Translations under genes and position numbers: made by a program
Notes under the pieces: model-generated
What the model saw: only the letters and a program-made list of their open reading frames with translations
Databases searched by the model: none
What the model was told of the DNA's origin: nothing
Source: Actinomycetes bacterium
GTDB taxonomy: Bacteria > Actinomycetota > Acidimicrobiia > Acidimicrobiales > SZUA-35
Assembly (NCBI GenBank): GCA_024280015.1
Contig: JAJRQY010000083.1
Location: 1 to 62,843, forward strand
Length of the DNA stretch: 62,843 nt
Direction: 5' to 3'
Shown: positions 16,747-26,000 of the stretch, one piece after another
Numbering within the stretch: position 1 is the first letter of the stretch
Layout of the letters: every line of letters starts with the position of its first letter

Positions 16747-17931
16747 CTATGACACGGAGCGCACAATCAATGCGTCTCCCTGCCCACCACCACCGCAGAG
16801 CGCAGCAGCACCGTAGGTGACATTTGTGCGTTTCATCTCGTGTAAGAGGGTCAAGGCCAGCCGGTTTCCGGATGCCCCGATCGGGTGACCGAGAGCGACT
16901 GCTCCACCATTCACATTGACAACATCGTCGCCAATTCCCAAGTCGGCCATTGCCGCGAGTCCAACAGCAGCAAAGGCTTCGTTAAGTTCGAACAATCCAA
17001 GATCGCCCAGCGACAAGTCTGTTTTGTCCAGTGCATTGACGATGGCTCGGGATGGTTGGGTCAACAAGGATGTGTCAGGACCGGCGATCATCCCATAACT
17101 GACTACCTCACCCAGAGGAGTCACACCGACCTTCTCGGCCATGGCCTTACTCATCATCACCACTGCGGAGGCCCCGTCGGAAATCTGGGAAGCATTGCCC
17201 GCAGTGATATTGCCCGACTTGTCAAATGCCGGGCGAAGACCAGACAACGATTCCACTGTAGTTGAGGCACGAACACCCTCGTCAGTGTCAATCACAATTG
17301 GATCACCACGACGCTGTGGGACTTCGACACTCACCAACTCTCCCGCAAACCGGCCCTCGGCCATCGCCGTGGCAGCACGAGCATGAGATTGAGCCGAGAA
17401 CGCATCTTGGGCTTCCCTCGACAACTCAGCTGAGGCCGCGTACTTCTCCGTGGCTGCACCCATAGCGCACGTATCAAAGGCACAGAACAGCCCGTCGTAG
17501 AACAAGGAGTCAACCACGGTCTTGTCCGCAGCCCGATACCCAGCGCGCGCACCCGGCAACAGGTACGGCGCATTGGTCATCGATTCCATGCCACCGGCAA
17601 TGACGATGTCAGCCTCACCACTGGCAATCATCTGATCGGCCAGGTAGATGGAATTCAGTCCAGATAAGCAGACCTTGTTGATGGTGATAGCCGGGACGTT
17701 CATGGGGATCCCGGCATTCACGGCGGCTTGCCGAGCCGTTATCTGACCAGCACCGGCCTGGAGCACTTGGCCCATGATGACATAGTCGACCTGTTCAGGT
17801 GTCACCCCAGCACGCTCAAGAGCCGCCTTGATGGCCACGCCGCCAAGATCGGTTGCAGCCAGGCTGGCATAGCCGCCACTCAGCTTGCCAATCGGGGTGC
17901 GCGCTCCGGCAACGATGTACGAACCAGCCAT
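16747..17931 (-). CDS. Acetyl-CoA C-acyltransferase (thiolase)
   Basis: 394 residues, start with AAGGAGACAAACA just upstream. Thiolase signatures: nucleophile Cys in NKVCLSGLNSIYLAD, GGMESMTNAPYLLPGAR, LNEAFAAVGLA, GGAVALGHPIGASGNR (His) and C-terminal catalytic Cys in AALCGGGGQGDAL. Catalyses condensation of two acetyl-CoA or thiolytic cleavage of 3-ketoacyl-CoA. With ccr 2.3 kb away it could supply acetoacetyl-CoA for crotonyl-CoA formation, but an ordinary beta-oxidation role is equally possible. Confidence 0.93.
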   Translation of the reverse strand: MAGSYIVAGARTPIGKLSGGYASLAATDLGGVAIKAALERAGVTPEQVDYVIMGQVLQAGAGQITARQAAVNAGIPMNVPAITINKVCLSGLNSIYLADQMIASGEADIVIAGGMESMTNAPYLLPGARAGYRAADKTVVDSLFYDGLFCAFDTCAMGAATEKYAASAELSREAQDAFSAQSHARAATAMAEGRFAGELVSVEVPQRRGDPIVIDTDEGVRASTTVESLSGLRPAFDKSGNITAGNASQISDGASAVVMMSKAMAEKVGVTPLGEVVSYGMIAGPDTSLLTQPSRAIVNALDKTDLSLGDLGLFELNEAFAAVGLAAMADLGIGDDVVNVNGGAVALGHPIGASGNRLALTLLHEMKRTNVTYGAAALCGGGGQGDALIVRSVS

Positions 17932-18100
17932 TGTTTGTCTCCTTGATGCAGTGACCTTGTGGCTAGCCAGTTTGGCCTAGTCCGGCCATCTCACCAACTC
18001 CAAGCGAGTTTCCACTGGCGAGGAAACAGATCAGGTGGCTACAACTTCACCGCGAAGGCAACATGTCACAATGGCCAAAATGGTCGATTAGTCAAGGTTG

Positions 18101-19960
18101 TTAGTCAGATGACCGTGCACTGTCGACCGCACGTTCCATGGCCTGGCGGACAAGGCGTCCGAGGGCGTCTTCATCTTGACCGAACGGTGTTTCCTCGGCC
18201 TCAGCCTGCACTACCGGGGCCGCAGCCAAAGGAGCTTGCGGTGTCTCAAGCGGGCTCTCAGGAACCGTCGCCTCAGGAACTGCCATCCCCCGTTGCGGAA
18301 GTTGCTCGGATGATTCGGCTACTGGAGTCTCTGCAACCTCCGGGACTGTTTCGGACTCAACGACTGGTGACTCAAAGCTGATTGGTTCAACGGATGGAGG
18401 CGTATAGATGGAGTCGCCGCCAGAGTTTGCGTCAGTCGTCTCGTCGGGCTTCGCGTCAGTCTCAGTGTCTGCCACTGAGCTGGCTGTGCTGCCGGACACA
18501 GGCGAGTCCAGGACCTCGACTTCGATGATTTCCATCTCGGAAGCGTCCGTCTCGGGCTTGGGAACCTGAACAGTCTCGACCTCGAGTACCTCAACCGAGT
18601 CTTCGGTCACTGCCGCGGTATCAGTTGCGTCACTCTCGTCAGATCCAGGGCTAGCAAGGACCGGGTCGGAGTCTTCATCCAAGGTGCTGTAGTCAGCTTC
18701 GATCTGGCCATAGTTTGAGGCATCAGCACGCTTTTGCGCACCACTCAGCGCAAAGTGTTCCGGATCCTCAGGAAGGGTCGGGGCTTCTTCAATATCAAGA
18801 CGGGCGATCGCACCCTCAAGCTCTTGGTGGGCAGCAATAATGCGGGCACGAGAAGCGACCTCAGAGTTCCGAAGTACGTTGAGACGCTCTTCGGCTTGCT
18901 CCATGTTCTTCCGCACTCGGGCACGAATAACTTCCTCGGCCTCATGGCGTAGGAACTCACTCTGTGAGCGAGCCTCACCCAGAAGATCTGTCACCTGGCC
19001 GCGGGCATCGGTGAGCTCGGCCATGGCCAACTCTCGATCCTCGAAGGCCGCGTTGGTCAGCTCGTCTACTTCTTCGCGCTGGACCTTGAGCTCATCTCGA
19101 CCATCCGAGACTGCCTTCGCCTTCAGCTCTTCAGCTTCAGCCAAGTTCAGCTGGGCGTTGGTCCGAAGCTCTTCAGCTTCAGCCAGTGCAGCTTCGCGAA
19201 TCTCATTCGCTTGGGCTTCCGCATCGGCGCGGATCACATCAGCCTCGGCCTCAGCTAGGGCCAGTTTCTCCGATACCTCGACCTCCGCCATCTCTGACAG
19301 GCTCGCAGCGGACTCATGCGCAGACTTCAACAGGCCGGCGATCCGGTCACCGAGGGCTTGGAAGCGCTCGTCATCAGTCTCACTCTGAACTGGAGCGGCG
19401 ATAGCACCAGTCACAACCTCAGCAGGGACTTCGACCACTGGCCCATCAGCAGGAACAGCATCTGGAGAGAGGTTTGCAGGCGTTGTGCTTTCGGAGGGGA
19501 CACCTAGTGGCGTGACAGCGGGTGCTACATAGTCAGTGGCTGAAGAGCCAGTGGCTACATCTGAGGACGAAGACAGATCGGCATCTGCAGTCGGCGAAAG
19601 AGAATCGGCACTGGTTGAATCGCTGGCTGACGGATCGTCAACCAGTTCTGGTCGCGAAGACACCGCGTCGGCAAACGAGGGACGCTGAGGCAGGTCACTG
19701 GTGGCTGCCAAGTCCGTTGATCCAGCAACTTCAACTACCTCAACAGAAGACGTGGCTTCATCGGCCGAAACTGAAGAAGCATCACCGGTACCGGTGCCAT
19801 CATTGTCATCAGGGTCAGCATCCGATGGGTTCATTTCAGACTGAAGCTGAACAAGCTCACGAGCAAGACGGCGCAAGAAATTGCGGACCTCAGGCTTGTC
19901 ATAGCCGCGGAAGCTCGTCTGGAACTCAGTCCGCTCAATCTCTTGTGGGTTCATTACCAC
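18101..19960 (-). CDS. Large DivIVA-domain coiled-coil protein
   Basis: 619 residues from GTG 19960 (GGAGG seven bases before; ATG 19954 is an alternative). The N-terminus (EIERTEFQTSFRGYDKPEVR, then NFLRRLARELV) is a DivIVA-type membrane-targeting domain. Residues about 45-185 are acidic, Ser/Thr-rich and probably disordered. About 205-395 is a long Ala/Glu-rich coiled coil (repeats such as AEAEADVIRADAEAQANEIR). The last 200 residues are again acidic and disordered. In actinobacteria such proteins organise polar growth or septum-linked complexes. It stands alone, divergent from ccr across a 290-base spacer. Confidence 0.8.
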   Translation of the reverse strand: MVMNPQEIERTEFQTSFRGYDKPEVRNFLRRLARELVQLQSEMNPSDADPDDNDGTGTGDASSVSADEATSSVEVVEVAGSTDLAATSDLPQRPSFADAVSSRPELVDDPSASDSTSADSLSPTADADLSSSSDVATGSSATDYVAPAVTPLGVPSESTTPANLSPDAVPADGPVVEVPAEVVTGAIAAPVQSETDDERFQALGDRIAGLLKSAHESAASLSEMAEVEVSEKLALAEAEADVIRADAEAQANEIREAALAEAEELRTNAQLNLAEAEELKAKAVSDGRDELKVQREEVDELTNAAFEDRELAMAELTDARGQVTDLLGEARSQSEFLRHEAEEVIRARVRKNMEQAEERLNVLRNSEVASRARIIAAHQELEGAIARLDIEEAPTLPEDPEHFALSGAQKRADASNYGQIEADYSTLDEDSDPVLASPGSDESDATDTAAVTEDSVEVLEVETVQVPKPETDASEMEIIEVEVLDSPVSGSTASSVADTETDAKPDETTDANSGGDSIYTPPSVEPISFESPVVESETVPEVAETPVAESSEQLPQRGMAVPEATVPESPLETPQAPLAAAPVVQAEAEETPFGQDEDALGRLVRQAMERAVDSARSSD

Positions 19961-20251
19961 GTCAAATCCTCCGTAGGGCGACCCGTACCCATTCGGACGA
20001 AATCACCAATACATAAGCCATTGGACTGGTCGCTCACGCAAAGCCTACGAAATGACACCAATGGGATGACCAGCCCAGACTAGCCAAACTGGACTCGGGG
20101 AACCCTTCAGGCCCGGCAAGACAACCTTCAAGCCCGACAAAACAGTCAGAACATGTTGGATCCCAACAAAACGACCACAACAGAGGCCCGCAAAACCCAT
20201 TGGGTCCGTTTGCCTTTGTATTCTTGGGCCAATCAGCACTAGCTTTCGCGC
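19961..20251. other. Divergent promoter region, DivIVA gene / ccr
   Basis: Spacer between divergent genes. It must hold both promoters but I could not assign -35/-10 boxes with confidence. A small perfect hairpin, TGTTGG-ATC-CCAACA, lies at 20154-20168. Confidence 0.4.
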
Positions 20252-21604
20252 ATGCAGGAGATCCTCAACGCCATTCTCAACGACGCCTCTTCGGAGGAAT
20301 TCGCCAACCTCAAGCTGCCAGACAGCTTCCGAGCCGCCTACGTCCGACGAGACGAAGCCGACATGTTCGAAGGAGTCGAGTCCTGGGACAAGGACCCCCG
20401 CAAGTCCCTACACGTTGGTGACGTGGACCTTCCCGAACTCGCTCCCGACGAAGTCTTCGTCGCCCAAATGGCCAGCTCCATCAACTTCAACACCGTCTGG
20501 AGCTCGATCTTCGAACCGTTGCCAACCTTTGGTTTCTTAGACCGTCTTGCCCGCGAGAGTGAATGGGGAGAGCGCCACGCATTGGACAAACACATCATCG
20601 GCTCCGACGGGGCAGGCGTTGTGCTGCGAGTCGGCTCAGCGGTACGCAACTGGAAACCAGGTGACAAGGTCACCATCCACTGCAACCACGTCGATTCCCA
20701 AGACCCATCGGGCCACAACGACTCCATGCATGCCACTAACCAGAGGATCTGGGGTTTTGAGACCAACTTTGGTGGCCTAGCCGACATCACTCTGGTTAAG
20801 GCCAATCAGCTCATGCCAAAACCCAGCCACCTCAGCTGGGAAGAATCAGCAGTGAACGCCCTATGCGCATCAACCAGCTACCGCATGCTGGTCGGCCAGA
20901 ACGCCGCATCCATGAAGCAGGGTGACGTCGTCCTCATCTGGGGAGCAACTGGTGGTCTTGGCGGCTACGCAACCCAGTTGGTTCTCAATGGAGGCGGCAT
21001 TCCGGTCGGAGTGGTATCCAGCCCGGACAAGGCTGACCTGTTGCACTCCCTGGGTTGTGACGCAGTCATTGACCGCAAGGCCGAGGACTACAAGTTCTGG
21101 AGTGATCCCCATACTCAGGACGAGTCAGAGTGGCGACGGTTCGGCAAGAAGATCCGTTCTGTTGTCGGTGAAGATCCAAATATCGTCTTTGAGCACCCCG
21201 GTCGTCAAACCATGGGGGCCTCCGTCTTTGCTGCTGCCCGTGGCGGCTCGATCGTGACCTGTGCTGCAACCAGCGGCTACATGATCGAGTACGACAACCG
21301 TCATCTCTGGATGAAGCTCAAGCGCATCGTCTCCAGCCACTTCGCCAACTACCAAGAAGCCTGGGAAATGAACCGCCTCATCGACCTTGGCAAGATCCAG
21401 CCGATCCTCTCAGCTGTGTATCCGTTGGAGCAAGCAGGCGAGGCCTCCTTCCAGGTTCATCGAAATCTTCACGAAGGCAAGCTCGGCGTTTTGTGCATGG
21501 CCCCAAGCGAAGGACTTGGCATCAGCGACCCCGACAAGCGCGAAGCCATCGGCGAAGACAAGATTACTCGTTTCCGCCGCCACGCCGACTCACTCAAGAA
21601 GTAG
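20252..21604 (+). CDS. ccr: Crotonyl-CoA carboxylase/reductase
   Basis: 450 residues, the normal length. MDR-type NADPH enzyme that converts crotonyl-CoA and CO2 to ethylmalonyl-CoA. Family hallmarks: INFNTVWSSIFEP, GSDGAGVVLRVGSAV, WGFETNFGGLADIT, nucleotide-binding WGATGGLGGYATQL, FEHPGRQTMGASVF and NRHLWMKLKRIVSSHF. The CO2-pocket residues known from Kitasatospora Ccr (an Asn in INFN, the Phe-Glu pair in GFETN and the His in RHLW) are present, so it should carboxylate rather than only reduce. Followed nine bases later by methylmalonyl-CoA epimerase, pointing to the ethylmalonyl-CoA pathway or extender-unit supply; the remaining pathway genes are not in this window. Confidence 0.93.
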   Translation: MQEILNAILNDASSEEFANLKLPDSFRAAYVRRDEADMFEGVESWDKDPRKSLHVGDVDLPELAPDEVFVAQMASSINFNTVWSSIFEPLPTFGFLDRLARESEWGERHALDKHIIGSDGAGVVLRVGSAVRNWKPGDKVTIHCNHVDSQDPSGHNDSMHATNQRIWGFETNFGGLADITLVKANQLMPKPSHLSWEESAVNALCASTSYRMLVGQNAASMKQGDVVLIWGATGGLGGYATQLVLNGGGIPVGVVSSPDKADLLHSLGCDAVIDRKAEDYKFWSDPHTQDESEWRRFGKKIRSVVGEDPNIVFEHPGRQTMGASVFAAARGGSIVTCAATSGYMIEYDNRHLWMKLKRIVSSHFANYQEAWEMNRLIDLGKIQPILSAVYPLEQAGEASFQVHRNLHEGKLGVLCMAPSEGLGISDPDKREAIGEDKITRFRRHADSLKK

Positions 21605-21613
21605 GACCCGTTC

Positions 21614-22033
21614 ATGATCCTTACCGAAATCGATCATATTGCCATCGCCGTCCGCGACCTCCAAGCAGCCATTGACTACTACGCCGAAGCCTTCGGGGCA
21701 CAAGTCCATCACCGTGAAGTCGTCGAAAGTGATGGGGTTGAAGAGGCCCTCGTCAAGGTGGCCGACTCCTACATCCAACTAACGGCGGCTACTCGACCGG
21801 ATTCTCCCATTGCCAAGTCGATCGAAAAGCGCGGCGAAGGTTTGCATCACGTCGGCTATCGAGTCGACAATTGTGCGGACGCCTTGGCTGCCATGGTTGC
21901 CGCCGGAGCAACTCCAATTGACAAGGTTCCCCGCCCAGGATCCCGGGGAACGACCGTTGCCTTCATCCACCCCAAGGGCAGCTTCGGAACCCTGATCGAA
22001 TTGGTACAAGAAAACCGTGACGACAACTCCTAA
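21614..22033 (+). CDS. mce: Methylmalonyl-CoA epimerase
   Basis: 139 residues of the vicinal-oxygen-chelate fold. IDHIAIAVRDLQAAIDYYAE gives the first metal His, GEGLHHVGYRVDN the second, and GTLIELVQ the terminal Glu. Interconverts (2R)- and (2S)-methylmalonyl-CoA; members also act on ethylmalonyl-CoA in the ethylmalonyl-CoA pathway, which fits the ccr next to it. The stop overlaps the thioesterase start by 17 bases. Confidence 0.92.
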   Translation: MILTEIDHIAIAVRDLQAAIDYYAEAFGAQVHHREVVESDGVEEALVKVADSYIQLTAATRPDSPIAKSIEKRGEGLHHVGYRVDNCADALAAMVAAGATPIDKVPRPGSRGTTVAFIHPKGSFGTLIELVQENRDDNS

Positions 22034-22853
22034 CCAAGCAGCCGAGCGACCGTTGCCCGCAACCGACACCTTCAGCGACCTGCTCTGCCTTGAAGAATTA
22101 GCTGCCGATCTCTACCTCGGCCACAGCCCACAACTGGGACGTCAGCGAGTCTACGGCGGCCAGGTCGTCGCCCAGGCTCTCATGGCCGCCCAGCTGACCA
22201 ATGACGCTGACCATCTGGTGCACTCACTGCACGGCTACTTCATTCGCGCTGGTGATGAGTCCAAGCCAATCGTGTTTGATGTTGACCGGATACGAGACGG
22301 TCGGTCCTTCAGCACACGACGGGTCGTCGCCCGCCAAGCCGGTGGGGCCATCTTCAACCTCTCTGCCTCCTACCACCGGGCCGAGCCTGATGTTGAGATC
22401 GACGGTATGGCGGTCAACCTCGACGTTCCCCCTCCGGAGGAATGTGTTGATGATGATTGGGACCGCGTCTCCGAAGTTCGAGAGATCCCAAGCGAGCTGC
22501 TGGATGCTGGCCAGACCGTGGCCTGGGTCAAGATCGCCCGCCCGGGAGATCTGAGCTCAGTTACTGACCCGGGCAGCTTGGCCATGGCCTATTGCTCAGA
22601 CCACATTCCCATGGGTGCCATCCGCAGTGCCCATCCCAGCAAGGGTGCATGGGACGACTTCATGGGGGCAAGCCTGGACCACAGCGTCTGGTTCCATCGC
22701 CAACCCAATCCAGAAGAGTGGTTGCTCTATGACATGCGACTGCAGTCCTTGCGAGGTTCACGCGGAGTTGCCCATGGGACCGTGCACACCGCAGCAGGCA
22801 AGCTCATCGCCACCGTCGCCCAAGAAGGCCTGCTCAGACCAAGAAAGAGCTAG
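22017..22853 (+). CDS. tesB: Acyl-CoA thioesterase II (TesB-like)
   Basis: 278 residues from GTG 22017, inside the end of the epimerase gene. Double hot-dog fold: GRQRVYGGQVVAQALMAAQ and SLHGYFIRAGDESKPIVFDV (first half), then LDHSVWFHRQPNPEEWLLYD and SRGVAHGTVHTAAGKLIATV AQEG (split) in the second. Hydrolyses acyl-CoA to free acid and CoA. The Asp-Thr/Ser-Gln triad residues expected for TesB look placed (D in SLDHS, S in DMRLQS, Q in AQEG). Probably co-transcribed with ccr and mce. Confidence 0.9.
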   Translation: MTTTPNQAAERPLPATDTFSDLLCLEELAADLYLGHSPQLGRQRVYGGQVVAQALMAAQLTNDADHLVHSLHGYFIRAGDESKPIVFDVDRIRDGRSFSTRRVVARQAGGAIFNLSASYHRAEPDVEIDGMAVNLDVPPPEECVDDDWDRVSEVREIPSELLDAGQTVAWVKIARPGDLSSVTDPGSLAMAYCSDHIPMGAIRSAHPSKGAWDDFMGASLDHSVWFHRQPNPEEWLLYDMRLQSLRGSRGVAHGTVHTAAGKLIATVAQEGLLRPRKS

Positions 22854-22856
22854 ACC

Positions 22857-23426
22857 ATGAACTCCCAAGACATGGGGCAACGCCCAACCTCACCTCGAAT
22901 TCATCCCGTTGCGGACCCCGACGCTGATGTATCCAAGATATTGGATCAAACGATCTCCCTGGATGGGGAACCCCTCAACATCTTTTTCACCATGGCGCAT
23001 CATCCATGGCTCTTAAAGAAGTTCCTGAGCCTGGGTGGCCAACTCTTGAACCGCGGCACGGTCCCCGATCGAGAACGGGAGATCGTGATCCTACGAGTCG
23101 GCTGGAACTGTCAAGCCGAATACGAATTTGGGCAACACATCAGCATTGGCCTCGAGGCTGGCCTCACCCAAGAAGAGGTCAGCGGCATAACCGGGGTGCC
23201 TCACGACTGGTCTGACGAGGACGCCATGCTCATCAAGATGGCCGATGAGCTTTGCGCTGACCATTGTGTGAGCGACCCAACCTATGCCGCGCTGGCACAA
23301 CGTTGGGACGATATCGCCCTCATCGAACTCGTCACCTGCGTTGGCTACTACCAGATGGTGTCTGGGTTCTTGAACACCTTCGGGGTAGCCCTTGATGATG
23401 GTGTTCCCGGTTTCCCCAGGTCCTAG
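22857..23426 (+). CDS. Carboxymuconolactone decarboxylase-family protein
   Basis: 189 residues, four bases after tesB. The AhpD/CMD-like core reads REREIVILRVGWNCQAEYEF then GQHISIGLEAGLTQEEV, followed by the helical LIELVTCVGYYQMVSGFLNT. Only one Cys is found in the region where AhpD-type peroxidase members have a CxxC, so a peroxidase role is unlikely. Members of this subgroup are common near acyl-CoA metabolism genes in actinobacteria but their reaction is unknown. End of the operon; converges with the next gene with only seven bases between stops. Confidence 0.8.
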   Translation: MNSQDMGQRPTSPRIHPVADPDADVSKILDQTISLDGEPLNIFFTMAHHPWLLKKFLSLGGQLLNRGTVPDREREIVILRVGWNCQAEYEFGQHISIGLEAGLTQEEVSGITGVPHDWSDEDAMLIKMADELCADHCVSDPTYAALAQRWDDIALIELVTCVGYYQMVSGFLNTFGVALDDGVPGFPRS

Positions 23427-23433
23427 CCAGAGT

Positions 23434-25779
23434 TTAGAGCTGGATCAGGATGGACTGGTTCCACAACTCCAGAACCTGATCAAGTGGGACGGGGCGGCTT
23501 AGCAAGTATCCCTGTGCAATGTCGCAGCCCATCTCGGCCAGGTAGTGGTACTGCTCGGACGTTTCGACTCCCTCACCAATGACCGTCATTTCCAGTGACT
23601 TTGCCAATGCGATTGAGGAAGAAACGATGGCGGTGTCTTCTCGTGAATCGCCGAGGCCCGATACAAAGGATCGGTCGATCTTGAGGGTGTCAGCCATGGA
23701 GAAACGTCGCAGGTAGTCAAGCGAGGCATAGCCGACACCAAAGTCGTCGATCGCCAGCTTGCAGCCAAGGGCGGCCAGGCGTTTCAGGGTGACGATGGCG
23801 ATCTCGACCTCTTCGACCTGCATCGATTCGGTCACTTCGAACCCGAGTCGTTCGGGCGGGATCCCGTGACGATCCATAGCCGCCAGCACGGTGCTGACGA
23901 GCGAACTCTCCGCCAGCTGTTTGGCTGACAGATTGACGGTGATCACCGGTGAGTTGCCGAGGGGGTCCAGCGGCCAACCAGCCAGCTGACGACACGCTTC
24001 ATCAATAACCCAGGCGCCTACGGGGACAATGAGTCCGGTCTCTTCGGCTATCTCGATGAAGGAGTTCGGTGGCATCAGGCCATGCCCGGGACGATTCCAC
24101 CGGATGAGGGCTTCAGCCCCAATCATCCGGCCAGTTGGGATGTCAACCAGGGGCTGATAGTGCAGAACGAGCTCGTCCTCGGTGATCGCAACCTGCAGGG
24201 CTTGCTCGACATCATGGCGGATCAGGACCCGCTGTTGCAGCCCCTCTTCAAACAGGGCGTAGCCACCGCGCCCGTCCTTGACCGCGCACGCCAAGGCCGA
24301 CTCGGCGCTGGAGATGATCGATGCCGGAGATTGTCCTGGCTGGCTGACAAGTACAACGCCAACCGAGGATGACACCGTCAAGGAGTCATCGGTGAGATCC
24401 ATGGGTTCAGAGACGCTGCGAACAATTCGCTCCGCCATAGCCGACGCGTCGTTCTCATCGTTCATGGCAACACAAAGAACCAGGAACTGGTCGCCGCCAA
24501 TTCGGCCAACGGTGTCGCCAAGTCGGACCGAGCGTCGAAGGCGCCGAGAAACCTCAACCAGAACCTCGTCGCCAGTATCGGGGCCACGAGTGTCGTTCAG
24601 GGCCTTGAAGCGGTCGAGATCGACCAGGAGGACCGCCAGACGGTTGTTGTCGCGGCCAAGGCGGGCAACAGCTTGTTCAAGTCGGTCGATAATGAGGGCA
24701 CGATTGGGAAGCTGGGTCAAGGAGTCGTGCAATGTCTGATGGGCGAGGGATGCTTCGGCCCGAGAGCGCTCAACGGCAACCGCAACCACCCGAGACAGGT
24801 GTTCCAGCATCTGGTGTTCTGATGGGTGTGGTTGTGCCCGATCAGCTAGGCCGAGAATCATGAGGCCTTGGTTGCGCCGGTCAGCACCAATGATGGGATA
24901 GACCCACAAAATCCCGATGTCCTCGGCCCGGAGTGCCATCCCCAATTCGAGGGAAAAGTCATCGACTCGCAAATAGCTAGGAGTGGACGATTGACCACTC
25001 TCTGTGAGAGTTTGGAGAACTTCGTCGACCATGTCGGTGCCATGTCGCCCGACCAAAACCGGCTCCATCAGGCCAACTCCATCAACCAATCCGAACCAGC
25101 AGGACCCGCCACGAATCTGATCCTGCACCTGGCCAGCGACCTGGCGAAGCACATCGATGACCTCATGGCCGCGAGCCAAGGAATCCAACATTGCTGACTG
25201 GTCAGCCAGCAGTTCTTCTGGTCGAGGCCATTCAGACTGATGGCGGTACAGGGCGAGGAAACACGGCCAGCCACCATTGGGCGCAGGGAGCGCAAGGAAG
25301 GTGGCCTCAACCGGAACGTCATCACCATTTGCGTGACGCAGATCCAGTCGGAGAGTCGCTTGCTTACCGCTCTCCACAACGTCTGCGGCAGCATCTAGCT
25401 GGGCAATGGGGGTTCTGTCAGCCAGGAGCTCATGCGGACTTCGCCCCAACAACTGGTCGGGACGAAAGCCAAGTAAGTCGGCCAGGTTCTCGCTGACATA
25501 CATCAGATGCGAGCGACCAGTTCCCGGGTTGACGGTAGTCACCGCAACCCCATTAACCGGAGTCGACCGGCTGTCACTGGACCGCCGACCGTGCAGGGTC
25601 ATACCATCACCAATGAGACCCCCGGCCAGTCCGTCGCCGGTCAACAGACCGGTCCCGAGAGACACTGGCAGCGGCGGATCAAACGGCAGCTGACTATTGG
25701 AAGAACTATTTTCGCCCACCTCAAACACTCCAACCGGCCTCACTGGTGCGACGTACTCCAGGAGCCCGACAGGCGACAT
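23434..25779 (-). CDS. PAS-GAF-GGDEF-EAL cyclic-di-GMP signalling protein
   Basis: 781 residues. Order: unstructured N-terminus (1-70), PAS sensor (about 75-185, SENLADLLGFRPDQLLGRSP), GAF-like sensor (about 200-345), GGDEF (about 355-510) and EAL (about 525-775). The EAL domain keeps its catalytic set: AEALIRW, VNLSAKQLAES, EVTESM, AIDDFGVGYASLDYL, KIDRSFVSGLG and VIGEGVE, so it should be an active c-di-GMP phosphodiesterase. The GGDEF motif is altered to GGDQF (RIGGDQFLVL), losing the third-position Glu, so cyclase activity is doubtful. No transmembrane segment: cytoplasmic. Stands alone; GTG/ATG starts further in cannot be excluded. Confidence 0.92.
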   Translation of the reverse strand: MSPVGLLEYVAPVRPVGVFEVGENSSSNSQLPFDPPLPVSLGTGLLTGDGLAGGLIGDGMTLHGRRSSDSRSTPVNGVAVTTVNPGTGRSHLMYVSENLADLLGFRPDQLLGRSPHELLADRTPIAQLDAAADVVESGKQATLRLDLRHANGDDVPVEATFLALPAPNGGWPCFLALYRHQSEWPRPEELLADQSAMLDSLARGHEVIDVLRQVAGQVQDQIRGGSCWFGLVDGVGLMEPVLVGRHGTDMVDEVLQTLTESGQSSTPSYLRVDDFSLELGMALRAEDIGILWVYPIIGADRRNQGLMILGLADRAQPHPSEHQMLEHLSRVVAVAVERSRAEASLAHQTLHDSLTQLPNRALIIDRLEQAVARLGRDNNRLAVLLVDLDRFKALNDTRGPDTGDEVLVEVSRRLRRSVRLGDTVGRIGGDQFLVLCVAMNDENDASAMAERIVRSVSEPMDLTDDSLTVSSSVGVVLVSQPGQSPASIISSAESALACAVKDGRGGYALFEEGLQQRVLIRHDVEQALQVAITEDELVLHYQPLVDIPTGRMIGAEALIRWNRPGHGLMPPNSFIEIAEETGLIVPVGAWVIDEACRQLAGWPLDPLGNSPVITVNLSAKQLAESSLVSTVLAAMDRHGIPPERLGFEVTESMQVEEVEIAIVTLKRLAALGCKLAIDDFGVGYASLDYLRRFSMADTLKIDRSFVSGLGDSREDTAIVSSSIALAKSLEMTVIGEGVETSEQYHYLAEMGCDIAQGYLLSRPVPLDQVLELWNQSILIQL

Positions 25780-26000
25780 TAGTCATCACGGACAGTGTTG
25801 AAGTGGATAGTAGGAAAGGATTCGGTTCGGCGCGGGTGGTTGATGGCGGTGACATTGGGGAGTCTCAGATGGAAGGCGGGTGGGCTTGGCAATATGCGGG
25901 GACAGGTCCACCGATGGGTGACCCTACCCAGAGCAGTATTGAGGAGTCTGCCACGTTCATCAGTTCGGTGCTTCTTTGTCGCTCCAGATAGCGTCAAGGA

